Positions 9,387 to 17,157 of a stretch of DNA of 64,000 nt are shown in pieces. The notes beneath the pieces were generated by a model. The model had not been told where the DNA came from and did no database searches. It worked only from the letters and a program-made list of their open reading frames with translations. Numbering within the stretch: the stretch's first letter is position 1; every line of letters starts with the position of its first letter. The stretch is from an uncultured Flavobacterium sp. (GTDB taxonomy: Bacteria; Bacteroidota; Bacteroidia; Flavobacteriales; Flavobacteriaceae): positions 1 through 64,000 of the forward strand of contig NZ_CAMLDD010000028.1 of NCBI RefSeq assembly GCF_946478785.1. Reading direction: 5' to 3'. Made by a program: the position numbers and the translations under genes.

Positions 9387-10247
9387 TTATTTCGCGTTTT
9401 GGCTGTTTTTTAAGACATAAATGTGCGATGAATACTCTTTTGTTCGCCCTGCTTTTAAATTTGATTTTAATCCGATAAAAAAAGCACTAATATAATTCAT
9501 TTTTCCTGTTTTGTATTTTTCTGATAATAAGCTCACGTAAAAAGAATCAAATTTCATTGGAAGCACTTTTTCCAGTTTCATATCAACTTTTTCAAAAAGC
9601 GATTGGATAGCTTTTTTTGAGAAATGCCAAAAATGAATGGGCACATCAAAAGCTGCCCAAAATTCTTTGTAGTGTTTTGCATCGTATGATTTAAAATTTG
9701 GAACCGCAACAATTAATGTTCCAGTTGGTTTTAATAAACGCTTCAATTCCTGAATTTGAAGTTCTAAATTTGGAACGTGTTCTAAAACATGCCACATTGT
9801 AATCACATCAAATGAATTATTTTCAAGAGTATCAATTTCATTCACAAAAGATATTCCTTTTTGTATCGCAATATTTTTTGCCCGTTCGCTTGGTTCTACT
9901 CCAACAGTTTCCCATCCGTCATTTTTTGCAGCCAATAAGAAATCTCCGGTTCCGGAACCAATATCTAAAATTCTTCCTTTTTGCGATTGTTGGGAATTAA
10001 TTAAATTTAGTTTGTTCTTCAACGCTATATTTTTGACAAAATGATAGGCTTTTTCAAACAATGAACGTTTGTTATCAGTGTGTGAAATATAATCTTCACT
10101 TTCATAATATTTTCCAAGATTTTCTAAATCCGGTTGTGGAGATGTAATTAGCATGTCTAAAGTTTCATCATGATACAACTCAAAAATTTCTTTAGAAACA
10201 GAATGGTCTTTTACAGTAAGAAAATGTTTTTTGTTTAAAACGTCCAT
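9387..10247 (-). CDS. Class I SAM-dependent methyltransferase
   Basis: A 286-residue methyltransferase. The SAM-binding motif I is ILDIGSGTGDFLLAA (about 93-107), followed by an acidic motif II (VGVEPS) and DVITMWHVLEHV near residue 150, typical of the Methyltransf_11/23 group. The N-terminal 80 residues are a separate small region (CxxC absent), and the C-terminal part is hydrophobic-aromatic (WHFSKKAIQSLF), as in enzymes that act on glycans, lipids or quinones. The substrate is unknown. The gene is followed across a short gap by an acetyltransferase on the same strand, so a two-gene unit is possible. Confidence 0.82.
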   Translation of the reverse strand: MDVLNKKHFLTVKDHSVSKEIFELYHDETLDMLITSPQPDLENLGKYYESEDYISHTDNKRSLFEKAYHFVKNIALKNKLNLINSQQSQKGRILDIGSGTGDFLLAAKNDGWETVGVEPSERAKNIAIQKGISFVNEIDTLENNSFDVITMWHVLEHVPNLELQIQELKRLLKPTGTLIVAVPNFKSYDAKHYKEFWAAFDVPIHFWHFSKKAIQSLFEKVDMKLEKVLPMKFDSFYVSLLSEKYKTGKMNYISAFFIGLKSNLKAGRTKEYSSHIYVLKNSQNAK

Positions 10248-10299
10248 TTATAATTAGTAGGTATTTGGTTTAATTTTAAGGTTGTTGTTTATTTAATTA

Positions 10300-10764
10300 T
10301 TATTGTTTCCAATATATTTTTACACCCGACATCTTTTCATTTTCAATTCTTATGTCTGGCAAAACTTCAAAACCGTTTTTAATATAAAAAGGTATTGGAG
10401 ACTTATAAATTTCTTCATTTTGTTTTACTTCATTTTCCTGATCGATAACCCAACCCTTCAAGTTAGTGTTATTCTTTTTTATTTCATTTATCAAAAATGT
10501 ACCATTACCCCTTCCCTGAATTTTACTATCTACAATAATAGCAAACCAATTTTCTCCATCTCTCAAAAAAGTAAATGCCCATCCAATAATTTTATCAGAA
10601 TCATCAATCAGCAAATAATGCTTTGTATTCGAAATTCCGTTTAAATACAAATTAAAATCTTCAGGAGTTTTCAAATGCAATTTAGCCGGATATTTGTTAT
10701 TCCAAATTTCACGTAAAACTTCTTTTTCTTCTAATGATAAAATTTCTTGTTTAATGATTTTCAC
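10300..10764 (-). CDS. GNAT-family N-acetyltransferase
   Basis: A 154-residue acetyltransferase of the GNAT fold. The acetyl-CoA binding loop is seen in the stretch IQGRGNGTFLINEIKK (about 88-103), matching the Q/RxxGxG/A signature. Hydrophobic strands precede it (YLLIDDSDKIIGWAF, WFAIIVDS). No ATG is available at the N-terminus. The most likely start is GTG at 10764, preceded two codons upstream by an in-frame stop. The substrate is unknown. The gene lies between the methyltransferase and a palindromic repeat, and a parS-like site sits 45 bases upstream of its start. Confidence 0.75.
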   Translation of the reverse strand: MKIIKQEILSLEEKEVLREIWNNKYPAKLHLKTPEDFNLYLNGISNTKHYLLIDDSDKIIGWAFTFLRDGENWFAIIVDSKIQGRGNGTFLINEIKKNNTNLKGWVIDQENEVKQNEEIYKSPIPFYIKNGFEVLPDIRIENEKMSGVKIYWKQ

Positions 10765-10808
10765 AATTTAAAAGATTAATTAATTTTAAAATCAAGAATT
10801 TTTGAAAT

Positions 10809-10824
10809 AGTTTCACGTGGAACA
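10809..10824. promoter_or_regulatory. parS-like site
   Basis: AGTTTCACGTGGAACA is a near-perfect 16-base palindrome matching the ParB-binding consensus tGTTtCACGTGaAACa. It is an outlier about 2.1 kb from the main cluster between mnmG and ybeY. Confidence 0.75.
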
Positions 10825-10856
10825 ATTTAATTATTTTCGCTTTTGCACATTTAATC

Positions 10857-10937
10857 GTAGAGGCACACAGCAGTGCATCTACGCTCCAATGATTTTCACT
10901 AAATTAGTGTGTTAGATGCACTGCTGTGCATCTCTAC
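10857..10937. repeat. Palindromic repeat (REP/MITE-like)
   Basis: Left arm 10857-10881 and right arm 10913-10937 are 25-base inverted repeats with three mismatches. The loop contains a second small palindrome, CACTAAATTAGTG, at 10897-10909. It lies between the ends of mnmG and the acetyltransferase start and encodes nothing. Similar GTAGAG...CTCTAC palindromes are dispersed in Bacteroidota genomes (recalled, not checked). No target-site duplication is obvious. Confidence 0.7.
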
Positions 10938-10953
10938 AATAAACAATCGGTTA

Positions 10954-12825
10954 CTATCTTCCCATATAAATCAACAGCACTGAAATATCACTTGGTGACA
11001 CACCGCTAATTCTTGAAGCCTGCGAAATTGTCACAGGGCGAATTTTACTCAATTTTTGCTTTGCTTCAATAGACATAGATTTAATTTTGTCGTAATCGAA
11101 ATTCTCCGGAATTTTCACTTCTTCTAAACGAGTTAGTTTATCAGCGTTGTTTCTTTCCTTTTCGATATAACCAGAATATTTAACCTGGATTTCGGCTTGT
11201 TCCAAAATTTCCTGATCAACATCATTTTCTTCTATATATGCTTTTACTTTTTCAAATTTCATCATATCCTCCAAATCAATTTGTGGACGAGAAAAAACCT
11301 TGAACATTTTATCACCTTGCGAAATCGGTGCTGTTTCTTTTGCCTCTAAAATTGGATTTGTTTCGGCAACCGATACACTTGTCTCTCTAAAGAAAACAAC
11401 CATCTTTTCAGACTCGTTTAATTTTTGTTCCATTCGGCGTAATCGTTTTTCAGAAGCCAGACCAATTTCATGCGACATTGGCGTCAATCTAAAATCGGCA
11501 TTATCCTGACGCAACAACGTTCTGTATTCTGCTCTTGATGTAAACATACGATAAGGTTCTTCTGTTCCTTTCGTTATTAAATCATCGATCAATACTCCAA
11601 TATAAGCTTCGTCACGTTTTAAAATTAAAGGTGCTTTTTCATGTACTTTTAAATGCGCATTTATTCCCGCCATCAAACCTTGCGAAGCCGCTTCTTCATA
11701 TCCTGTTGTTCCATTTATTTGTCCGGCAAAATACAAACCTTCAACCAACTTTGTTTCCAAAGTATGTTTCAATTGTGTTGGTGGAAAATAATCATATTCG
11801 ATTGCATAACCAGGACGAAAGAATTTCACTTTTTCAAAACCGGCAACAGAACTCAAAGCTTTAAATTGAATATCCTCAGGAAGCGAAGTCGAAAATCCGT
11901 TTACATAAACTTCACAAGTATTCCATCCTTCCGGCTCAACAAAAAGCTGATGACGTTCTTTATCTGCAAAACGATTTATTTTATCTTCAATCGAAGGGCA
12001 GTATCTTGGACCAAGACTTTTTATTCTACCGTTGAACATTGGTGAGCGATCAAAACCTTCTCTTAAAATATCATGAACATCCAATGACGTGTATGTCATG
12101 TGACAAGATCTCTGATGCGTCAAAGGTGTGGTCAAATCAGAATACGAAAACTTATCTGGCTTTGCATCTCCTTTTTCTTCGTTCATTTTCGAATAATCCA
12201 AAGAACGTCCATCAACTCGTGGCGGCGTTCCTGTTTTCATTCTTCCTGCTTCAAAACCTGCTTTCACCAAATCTTCGGTAATTCCGGTCGCAGCACTTTC
12301 ACCAGCTCTTCCTCCGCCAAATTGTTTTTCTCCAATATGAATCAAACCATTCAAGAAAGTTCCGTTTGTCAAGACAACAGATTTCGATCGAATCTCTACT
12401 CCTAACGAAGTTTTAATTCCTTTTATTTTTCCGTTCTCAATAATTAAACCTTTTACCATCTCCTGGTAGAAATCCAAATTTGGAGTTCCCTCCAGCATCA
12501 TTCTCCATTCTTCAGCAAAACGCATACGATCGCTTTGAACTCTAGGCGACCACATTGCAGGCCCTTTTGATTTATTCAACATCTTAAACTGAATTGCAGT
12601 TCGGTCTGAAACAATTCCAGAGTATCCTCCAAGCGCATCAATCTCACGCACAATTTGTCCTTTTGCAATTCCACCCATCGCTGGGTTACAAGACATCTGT
12701 GCAATGTTCTGCAGGCTCATCGTAACCAACAAGGTTTTCGATCCCAAATTTGCGGCCGCTGCCGCAGCTTCAGATCCGGCATGACCTGCACCAACCACTA
12801 TAACATCGTATTCTTCTAAAAACAT
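10954..12825 (-). CDS. mnmG: tRNA uridine-5-carboxymethylaminomethyl modification enzyme MnmG
   Basis: MnmG (GidA) is the FAD-binding partner of MnmE and makes cmnm5U at the wobble position of several tRNAs. The 623-residue length is typical. The N-terminal FAD-binding motif GAGHAG is at 12-17, followed by the conserved SCNPAMGGIAKG stretch (about 45-56), and the signature GPRYCPSIEDK in mid-protein. The C-terminal helical domain that binds MnmE is complete. Its upstream region holds the parS-like cluster. Linkage of gidA to partition sites and the origin is a classic arrangement in bacteria, although parA and parB are not in this window. Confidence 0.97.
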   Translation of the reverse strand: MFLEEYDVIVVGAGHAGSEAAAAAANLGSKTLLVTMSLQNIAQMSCNPAMGGIAKGQIVREIDALGGYSGIVSDRTAIQFKMLNKSKGPAMWSPRVQSDRMRFAEEWRMMLEGTPNLDFYQEMVKGLIIENGKIKGIKTSLGVEIRSKSVVLTNGTFLNGLIHIGEKQFGGGRAGESAATGITEDLVKAGFEAGRMKTGTPPRVDGRSLDYSKMNEEKGDAKPDKFSYSDLTTPLTHQRSCHMTYTSLDVHDILREGFDRSPMFNGRIKSLGPRYCPSIEDKINRFADKERHQLFVEPEGWNTCEVYVNGFSTSLPEDIQFKALSSVAGFEKVKFFRPGYAIEYDYFPPTQLKHTLETKLVEGLYFAGQINGTTGYEEAASQGLMAGINAHLKVHEKAPLILKRDEAYIGVLIDDLITKGTEEPYRMFTSRAEYRTLLRQDNADFRLTPMSHEIGLASEKRLRRMEQKLNESEKMVVFFRETSVSVAETNPILEAKETAPISQGDKMFKVFSRPQIDLEDMMKFEKVKAYIEENDVDQEILEQAEIQVKYSGYIEKERNNADKLTRLEEVKIPENFDYDKIKSMSIEAKQKLSKIRPVTISQASRISGVSPSDISVLLIYMGR

Positions 12826-12888
12826 TTTATCTCTTATTCTCCGGGATACCGTTGAAGTCGGCTCTCAGAATTAACTTCTTTATTCTTT

Positions 12889-12904
12889 TGTTCCACGTGG
12901 AACG
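12889..12904. promoter_or_regulatory. parS-like site, cluster copy 1
   Basis: TGTTCCACGTGGAACG contains the perfect 14-base palindrome GTTCCACGTGGAAC at 12890-12903, one of the standard ParB-binding forms. It lies 64 bases upstream of the mnmG start. Confidence 0.88.
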
Positions 12905-12912
12905 ATGTAAAA

Positions 12913-12936
12913 GTTTCAGGTTTCAGGTTTCAGGTT
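12913..12936. repeat. Heptamer direct repeat (GTTTCAG)n
   Basis: Just over three tandem copies of a seven-base GTTTCAG unit lie between two parS-like sites. A complementary TTGAAAC pair lies at about 13143-13157, and the same word recurs in a hairpin upstream of glnS near 23.73 kb. Confidence 0.6.
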
Positions 12937-12949
12937 CTCAAATTACGAA

Positions 12950-12965
12950 AGTTCCACGTGGAACA
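12950..12965. promoter_or_regulatory. parS-like site, cluster copy 2
   Basis: AGTTCCACGTGGAACA contains the same perfect 14-base palindrome as copy 1, at 12951-12964, 61 bases further from mnmG. Confidence 0.88.
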
Positions 12966-13016
12966 TTTGTCGAGGTTTTTTTTCAAAACTAAAAATTAAA
13001 ACTTTCAACATCACAA

Positions 13017-13030
13017 GTTCAACGTGGAGC
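13017..13030. promoter_or_regulatory. Degenerate parS-like site, cluster copy 3
   Basis: GTTCAACGTGGAGC differs from the GTTCCACGTGGAAC palindrome at two positions. It lies about 66 bases from its neighbour, in step with the spacing of the cluster, so it is probably a decayed or weak site. Confidence 0.45.
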
Positions 13031-13054
13031 TTTTGTTTTCCTTAAAGCTAAAAA

Positions 13055-13070
13055 TGTTTCACGTGAAACG
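13055..13070. promoter_or_regulatory. parS-like site, cluster copy 4
   Basis: TGTTTCACGTGAAACG contains the perfect palindrome GTTTCACGTGAAAC at 13056-13069, identical to the core of the Bacillus-type parS consensus. Confidence 0.9.
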
Positions 13071-13099
13071 TTTCAAAACTCTTACGCAAAACTTAAACG

Positions 13100-13115
13100 T
13101 GTTTCACGTGGAACA
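13100..13115. promoter_or_regulatory. parS-like site, cluster copy 5
   Basis: TGTTTCACGTGGAACA is a hybrid of the two half-site types seen in this cluster (GTTTCAC and GTGGAAC), with consensus flanking T and A. Confidence 0.88.
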
Positions 13116-13179
13116 CCTGATTCTATTTTTTCCAATTTCAACTTGAAACTTGAAACTAAAAAACTTTAAACAAACTTCT

Positions 13180-13599
13180 CTACTGTTCCACGTGAAACAT
13201 CTCTATTTTTTCATCCTCTTTTGAACGCATTAATTCAGCGTCTTTATCTGATTTGTCTTTGTATCCACAGTAATGTAATATACCGTGAGCCAAAACACGT
13301 TTCAATTCTTCTTCAAAAGAAACATTGAAATCCTTTGCGTTGTCTTGTACTCTTTCTACAGAAACAAAAATATCGCCGTTTAGTTCGTTACCAACTGTGT
13401 AATCAAAACTGATAATATCTGTTAGTGTATCGTGATCCAAATATTCTACATTTATCTTATGAAGATATTCATCATCACAAAAAATGTAATTTATCTCCCC
13501 TTCGTTTTTATTCTCAGAAACGATTACAGCACTTAACCAATCAGAAAAGGCTTGTTCATTATCTAATGTAAATTCGGTTTCGTAATTAAAATTGATCAT
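13180..13599 (-). CDS. ybeY: Endoribonuclease YbeY (16S rRNA maturation)
   Basis: YbeY is a zinc-dependent endoribonuclease needed for 16S rRNA 3'-end maturation and ribosome quality control. The protein has 139 residues, near the family norm. The metal-binding region reads HGILHYCGYKD, giving His105 and His109; the third ligand position, His in E. coli, is Asp115 here, a variant I associate with Bacteroidota. The C-terminal MFHVEQ is encoded by a parS-like palindrome at 13184-13199, so the end of the protein seems shaped by the DNA site. Its start overlaps the stop of the DUF4175 gene as ATGA, indicating translational coupling. Confidence 0.92.
   Translation of the reverse strand: MINFNYETEFTLDNEQAFSDWLSAVIVSENKNEGEINYIFCDDEYLHKINVEYLDHDTLTDIISFDYTVGNELNGDIFVSVERVQDNAKDFNVSFEEELKRVLAHGILHYCGYKDKSDKDAELMRSKEDEKIEMFHVEQ
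13184..13199. promoter_or_regulatory. parS-like site, cluster copy 6, inside ybeY
   Basis: TGTTCCACGTGAAACA lies inside the last codons of ybeY and encodes F-H-V-E on the minus strand. The core GTTCCACGTGAAAC is at 13185-13198. Confidence 0.88.
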
Positions 13600-16500
13600 T
13601 TTGTATTAAAATATTCCTGAACCTTTTGATTAAAATTCGAGCGCAAAGGTAGTGATTGTCTATTTAAAATCTCTACACTGTTTAAATATTCCAAAAGTGA
13701 ACTTGGTAAAGCATTCGAACGATTTGAAAATTCAGCTTTATTTGTTTCAGATTGACGCTTGGTGTCCTGACCTTGTTGTTGAACTGCATTGTTTAATTTT
13801 AATAATTCCTGATGAATATTTAAAATTCTTTGAAGGTTTTCATTTTTAAAACCCTTATTCAAAAGTTGCTTTTCAGATTGCTTCATTTGATCAATAACAG
13901 ATCTTCCCTGAGAGTCTAATCCTTTTTTGGCTAATTCTTTTTGTAATGCTTCACGAAGTTTTACCTGTTCTTTATAAATTTCCATGATTGCTTCAGCATC
14001 TCCTTCTCCATCATTCCCTTCTTTGCCCTCATTTCCTTTTCCTCCAGATTGATTCCCTTTTCCATCTTTACCCTGACCAGAATTTCCTTGACCAGAATTT
14101 CCTTGACCTTCTTTTCCTTGTCCCTGCTTTCCTTCTCCACTTTGTCCTTGTTGTCCTTGGCCAGGTTTGTTTCCATCTTTCATTTCTTGCTTCATTTTAT
14201 CACCAAGTCCTTTTTGCTTTTGAATAATATCCGGCAATTGCATTCCTTGTCCGTCTCCCGGTTTTGGTTTTCCAGATCCTGGTTTAGACATTGACATCTG
14301 CATATTGTTCAAAAGGTCACTCAAAAAGTCAGCCAATTTGTTTGCTGATGAAACTGCATATTGCTGATGCGAAACTCCTTTTGGAACCTGAACGTCTGTC
14401 AAAGATTCAATAGCTTTGTCAACATTATATTGTACGTTACCAATTTCCTTTGTTACATCTTCAGCTACTTTTGGGTTACGTAAAGACAATGCAAACAAAC
14501 TGTCATCAACATGTTTGAACTGTTGTTTTAAATTCTGTTGCACTTTAATGTTTTTAGTATAAGCTGAAGAACCTAACTTCATCGATTTAAATTGTTTCAT
14601 AACATCTTCCTGAGATAAAGAATAAGCCAAAAGATTATCCAGAACCTGACGAAGCATTGCAACATCTTCTTCTAATTGTTCCTGATCTCCGCCTTCCATA
14701 CTTGATTGCATTTCCTGCGACATGCTTTTCATTTTCTTAGCAGCGCTTTTTTGTTTTGGCTTCGCCGAAGAAGTATTCTTTTTACTCAATTCTTCAGAAG
14801 CTTTTTGCAAATCAGAATCTACATCTTTCTCTTTTGAAGCATCAGAAGGAATATCCAAAGGTGTTTTTAATGTTTTATTTTCTTCTTTTAAATCCTTTAA
14901 ATCTTCCTGAATCTTATCAAAAGATTTATTAATTTCGTCTTGTTTGTCTTTGGTGTTTTCACTGTCTTTATTAGAAAGTTTCTCTTGTTGCTCTGCTAAT
15001 TTATTTAATTTCTCAGCTACTTGTTCTGCCTTTTTTTCTACATAAAAACGCTTAGTTAATTCAACCAATTGTTCTAAATTCCGAGATTGGTTCTTACTAA
15101 TTTGTTTGAACTTTTCCATCTTATCAAACAAATCTTCACTATTCAGCTTATCATTTAAATTCTTTAATTCATCTAAAAGCTTTTGGTTTTTCTCCAAATC
15201 TTTCTCAGTATTATCTAAACGCTTTTGTAAATCTTCAGCAGTTTTATCTTTTTTCTCCTCTTTAAATTTATTTAAATTCTGGTTCATTTTCTCAGCAAAC
15301 TGTTTCATCAATTCGTCCTGCTGCTTTTGACGTTTAATAAAATCATTTACTTTTTGTTGATCTTTAAATTCTAAATTATCTTTTTCTTTTCCACTTTTCT
15401 GAATCTTATCCATCTCAGAAAATTGCTTATTCTGATTCTTTAAAGATTTTTCTAAACTATTAATATTGTCATTTTGCTGTTGCAATTCCATATCCTGAAT
15501 TTCATCTGTAGTAGAAACTCTGTCTGAGAAAACAGAAGATTTTGTGCTCTTAAAACCATGAGGTGCATCGTTATCAAAAACTTCAAAATAGTATTCATAA
15601 GATACTCCTTCTTCTACAGCAAGATTACTTGGGAAGTTAAAAACGAACTGATCGAAAACTGCCTGCTTTACCGGAATGGTTCCACGCTTAGCGGTGTTTG
15701 GTTTATTACGTTCGTAATATATAATCTGTAATTTTGACAAACCGTAGTCATCACCCAATCTTCCCAACACATAGTTCTTATCTAACTTTAAACTGTCCGG
15801 AGCAGGTGAAACAGTAATCGTTGGATGCTGATCTTTAATTACAGATAGCTGATAATCCAGTTTTTCATAGTTTTTAACCTTATTATTTGAAGTAAGGATT
15901 TGATATTCTGTATTTTGGCTGATATTTTTAGCCAATTTAAATTCATTTTCGGCTTTATTGAACTTCAAAGTTGCGTTTTCATCCTTCCAAACAATCTCTT
16001 GGGTTGATTGTGTATTCATTTTCCAGGTTACCAAAGTTCCTTCCGGGACAATTGCATTTCCGGTTCCCTGAATAGTTTCTGATTTCTTTTTTAAATAAGA
16101 TGGAAAATTCAATACCATTTCGAAGTTGGCAATTGATGGAACTGTAATAACTTTTAATTCATATTCGTCTGATGAAACCGAATTTCCTTCAAAAGAAAAT
16201 TGAACATTATCAACTGGTTTTTCAATCTTGAATTCGAACTTACCTGGCTGAGATGATTCCATAAAATAACTTTCATCTCCAATATGAATCATCACATTCT
16301 CCGGAACAACTTTCCCAACCGATTCCATTTTGATAACGAAATTTTTGTTTTGTTCTGTTTGTAAACTCGAATTTAAAACCACAAACTTGAAAGGAGCCGG
16401 TGGTAAAAATGTAGCATTAAAATGCACTACCCTATTTAAACTTTGAGAAATTATATTGCTGTTTCCGGAAATAAAAAAGACACCAAATAGTAAAACCGGA

Positions 16501-16982
16501 ATCAAAGCCAACGGTAAATACTTCCTATTTGAATTAAAATTAATGGCGTTTCCAAACGGAATTGGCTGTAATGAATTTGCTTTTTGTTCTATAGAAGCCA
16601 ACATCAATTCTGAACTTTCAGCTGAATTTTCAGAAGATGATAATTGTAAAAAGTTCGTTAGTTTATCACTTACTTCTGTAAAATGATTTCCAATAATTGC
16701 AGAAGCCTGATTATAATCAATTCCCTTTTGAAGTTTAAATAACTTGAAAATTGGAAACAAGATAAATCGGAACAAAAGGAAAACTTCAACTCCTATAAAC
16801 AGCCAAAATAAAACCGTTCTCCCAATTGGTTTTAGCCAAAGAAAATACTCTATAAAAAGCGTAAATAGAAAATACAATAATCCAAAACCAATAAAAAGAA
16901 GTCCTCCTTTTATCAATTCGTTCGTGTAATATTTTTTTATAAAAGCTTCTAACTTTTGATATATAGCAGATGTCGTTTTCAA
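13596..16982 (-). CDS. Very large DUF4175-like membrane and coiled-coil protein
   Basis: An 1128-residue protein resembling the Bacteroidota DUF4175 family, function unknown. Two or three membrane spans lie near the N-terminus (about 24-45, 50-75 and 153-172). A beta-rich extracytoplasmic region follows to about 500, then a long Lys/Glu/Gln coiled coil (about 500-760). A low-complexity Gly/Gln/Lys segment (about 905-1000, GQGKEGQGNSGQG-type repeats) precedes a final helical part. No ATG is available at the N-terminus; TTG at 16982 is the best start, beginning MKTTSAIYQKLEAF. It heads an operon with ybeY through a 4-base overlap. An envelope role is inferred from topology only. Confidence 0.82.
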   Translation of the reverse strand: MKTTSAIYQKLEAFIKKYYTNELIKGGLLFIGFGLLYFLFTLFIEYFLWLKPIGRTVLFWLFIGVEVFLLFRFILFPIFKLFKLQKGIDYNQASAIIGNHFTEVSDKLTNFLQLSSSENSAESSELMLASIEQKANSLQPIPFGNAINFNSNRKYLPLALIPVLLFGVFFISGNSNIISQSLNRVVHFNATFLPPAPFKFVVLNSSLQTEQNKNFVIKMESVGKVVPENVMIHIGDESYFMESSQPGKFEFKIEKPVDNVQFSFEGNSVSSDEYELKVITVPSIANFEMVLNFPSYLKKKSETIQGTGNAIVPEGTLVTWKMNTQSTQEIVWKDENATLKFNKAENEFKLAKNISQNTEYQILTSNNKVKNYEKLDYQLSVIKDQHPTITVSPAPDSLKLDKNYVLGRLGDDYGLSKLQIIYYERNKPNTAKRGTIPVKQAVFDQFVFNFPSNLAVEEGVSYEYYFEVFDNDAPHGFKSTKSSVFSDRVSTTDEIQDMELQQQNDNINSLEKSLKNQNKQFSEMDKIQKSGKEKDNLEFKDQQKVNDFIKRQKQQDELMKQFAEKMNQNLNKFKEEKKDKTAEDLQKRLDNTEKDLEKNQKLLDELKNLNDKLNSEDLFDKMEKFKQISKNQSRNLEQLVELTKRFYVEKKAEQVAEKLNKLAEQQEKLSNKDSENTKDKQDEINKSFDKIQEDLKDLKEENKTLKTPLDIPSDASKEKDVDSDLQKASEELSKKNTSSAKPKQKSAAKKMKSMSQEMQSSMEGGDQEQLEEDVAMLRQVLDNLLAYSLSQEDVMKQFKSMKLGSSAYTKNIKVQQNLKQQFKHVDDSLFALSLRNPKVAEDVTKEIGNVQYNVDKAIESLTDVQVPKGVSHQQYAVSSANKLADFLSDLLNNMQMSMSKPGSGKPKPGDGQGMQLPDIIQKQKGLGDKMKQEMKDGNKPGQGQQGQSGEGKQGQGKEGQGNSGQGNSGQGKDGKGNQSGGKGNEGKEGNDGEGDAEAIMEIYKEQVKLREALQKELAKKGLDSQGRSVIDQMKQSEKQLLNKGFKNENLQRILNIHQELLKLNNAVQQQGQDTKRQSETNKAEFSNRSNALPSSLLEYLNSVEILNRQSLPLRSNFNQKVQEYFNTK

Positions 16983-17132
16983 AATAAAATCTCTTTTGAT
17001 TATAACCCATAAAAGTAGTAATTATAACAATTCAAATTTCAAAAATCAATTGCAATGCCAATGTTCAAAAACTATATCAAATACAACTTCATAAATCTAA
17101 AATCAACAATCTTAAATCTAAAATCTGAATTG

Positions 17133-17140
17133 TATCTTTG
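17133..17140 (+). promoter_or_regulatory. -7 element TATCTTTG of gltX
   Basis: An exact TAnnTTTG match, ending 17 bases before the gltX ATG. This is a good distance for a short leader. Confidence 0.7.
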
Positions 17141-17157
17141 CATCAAAATTTAAACAA

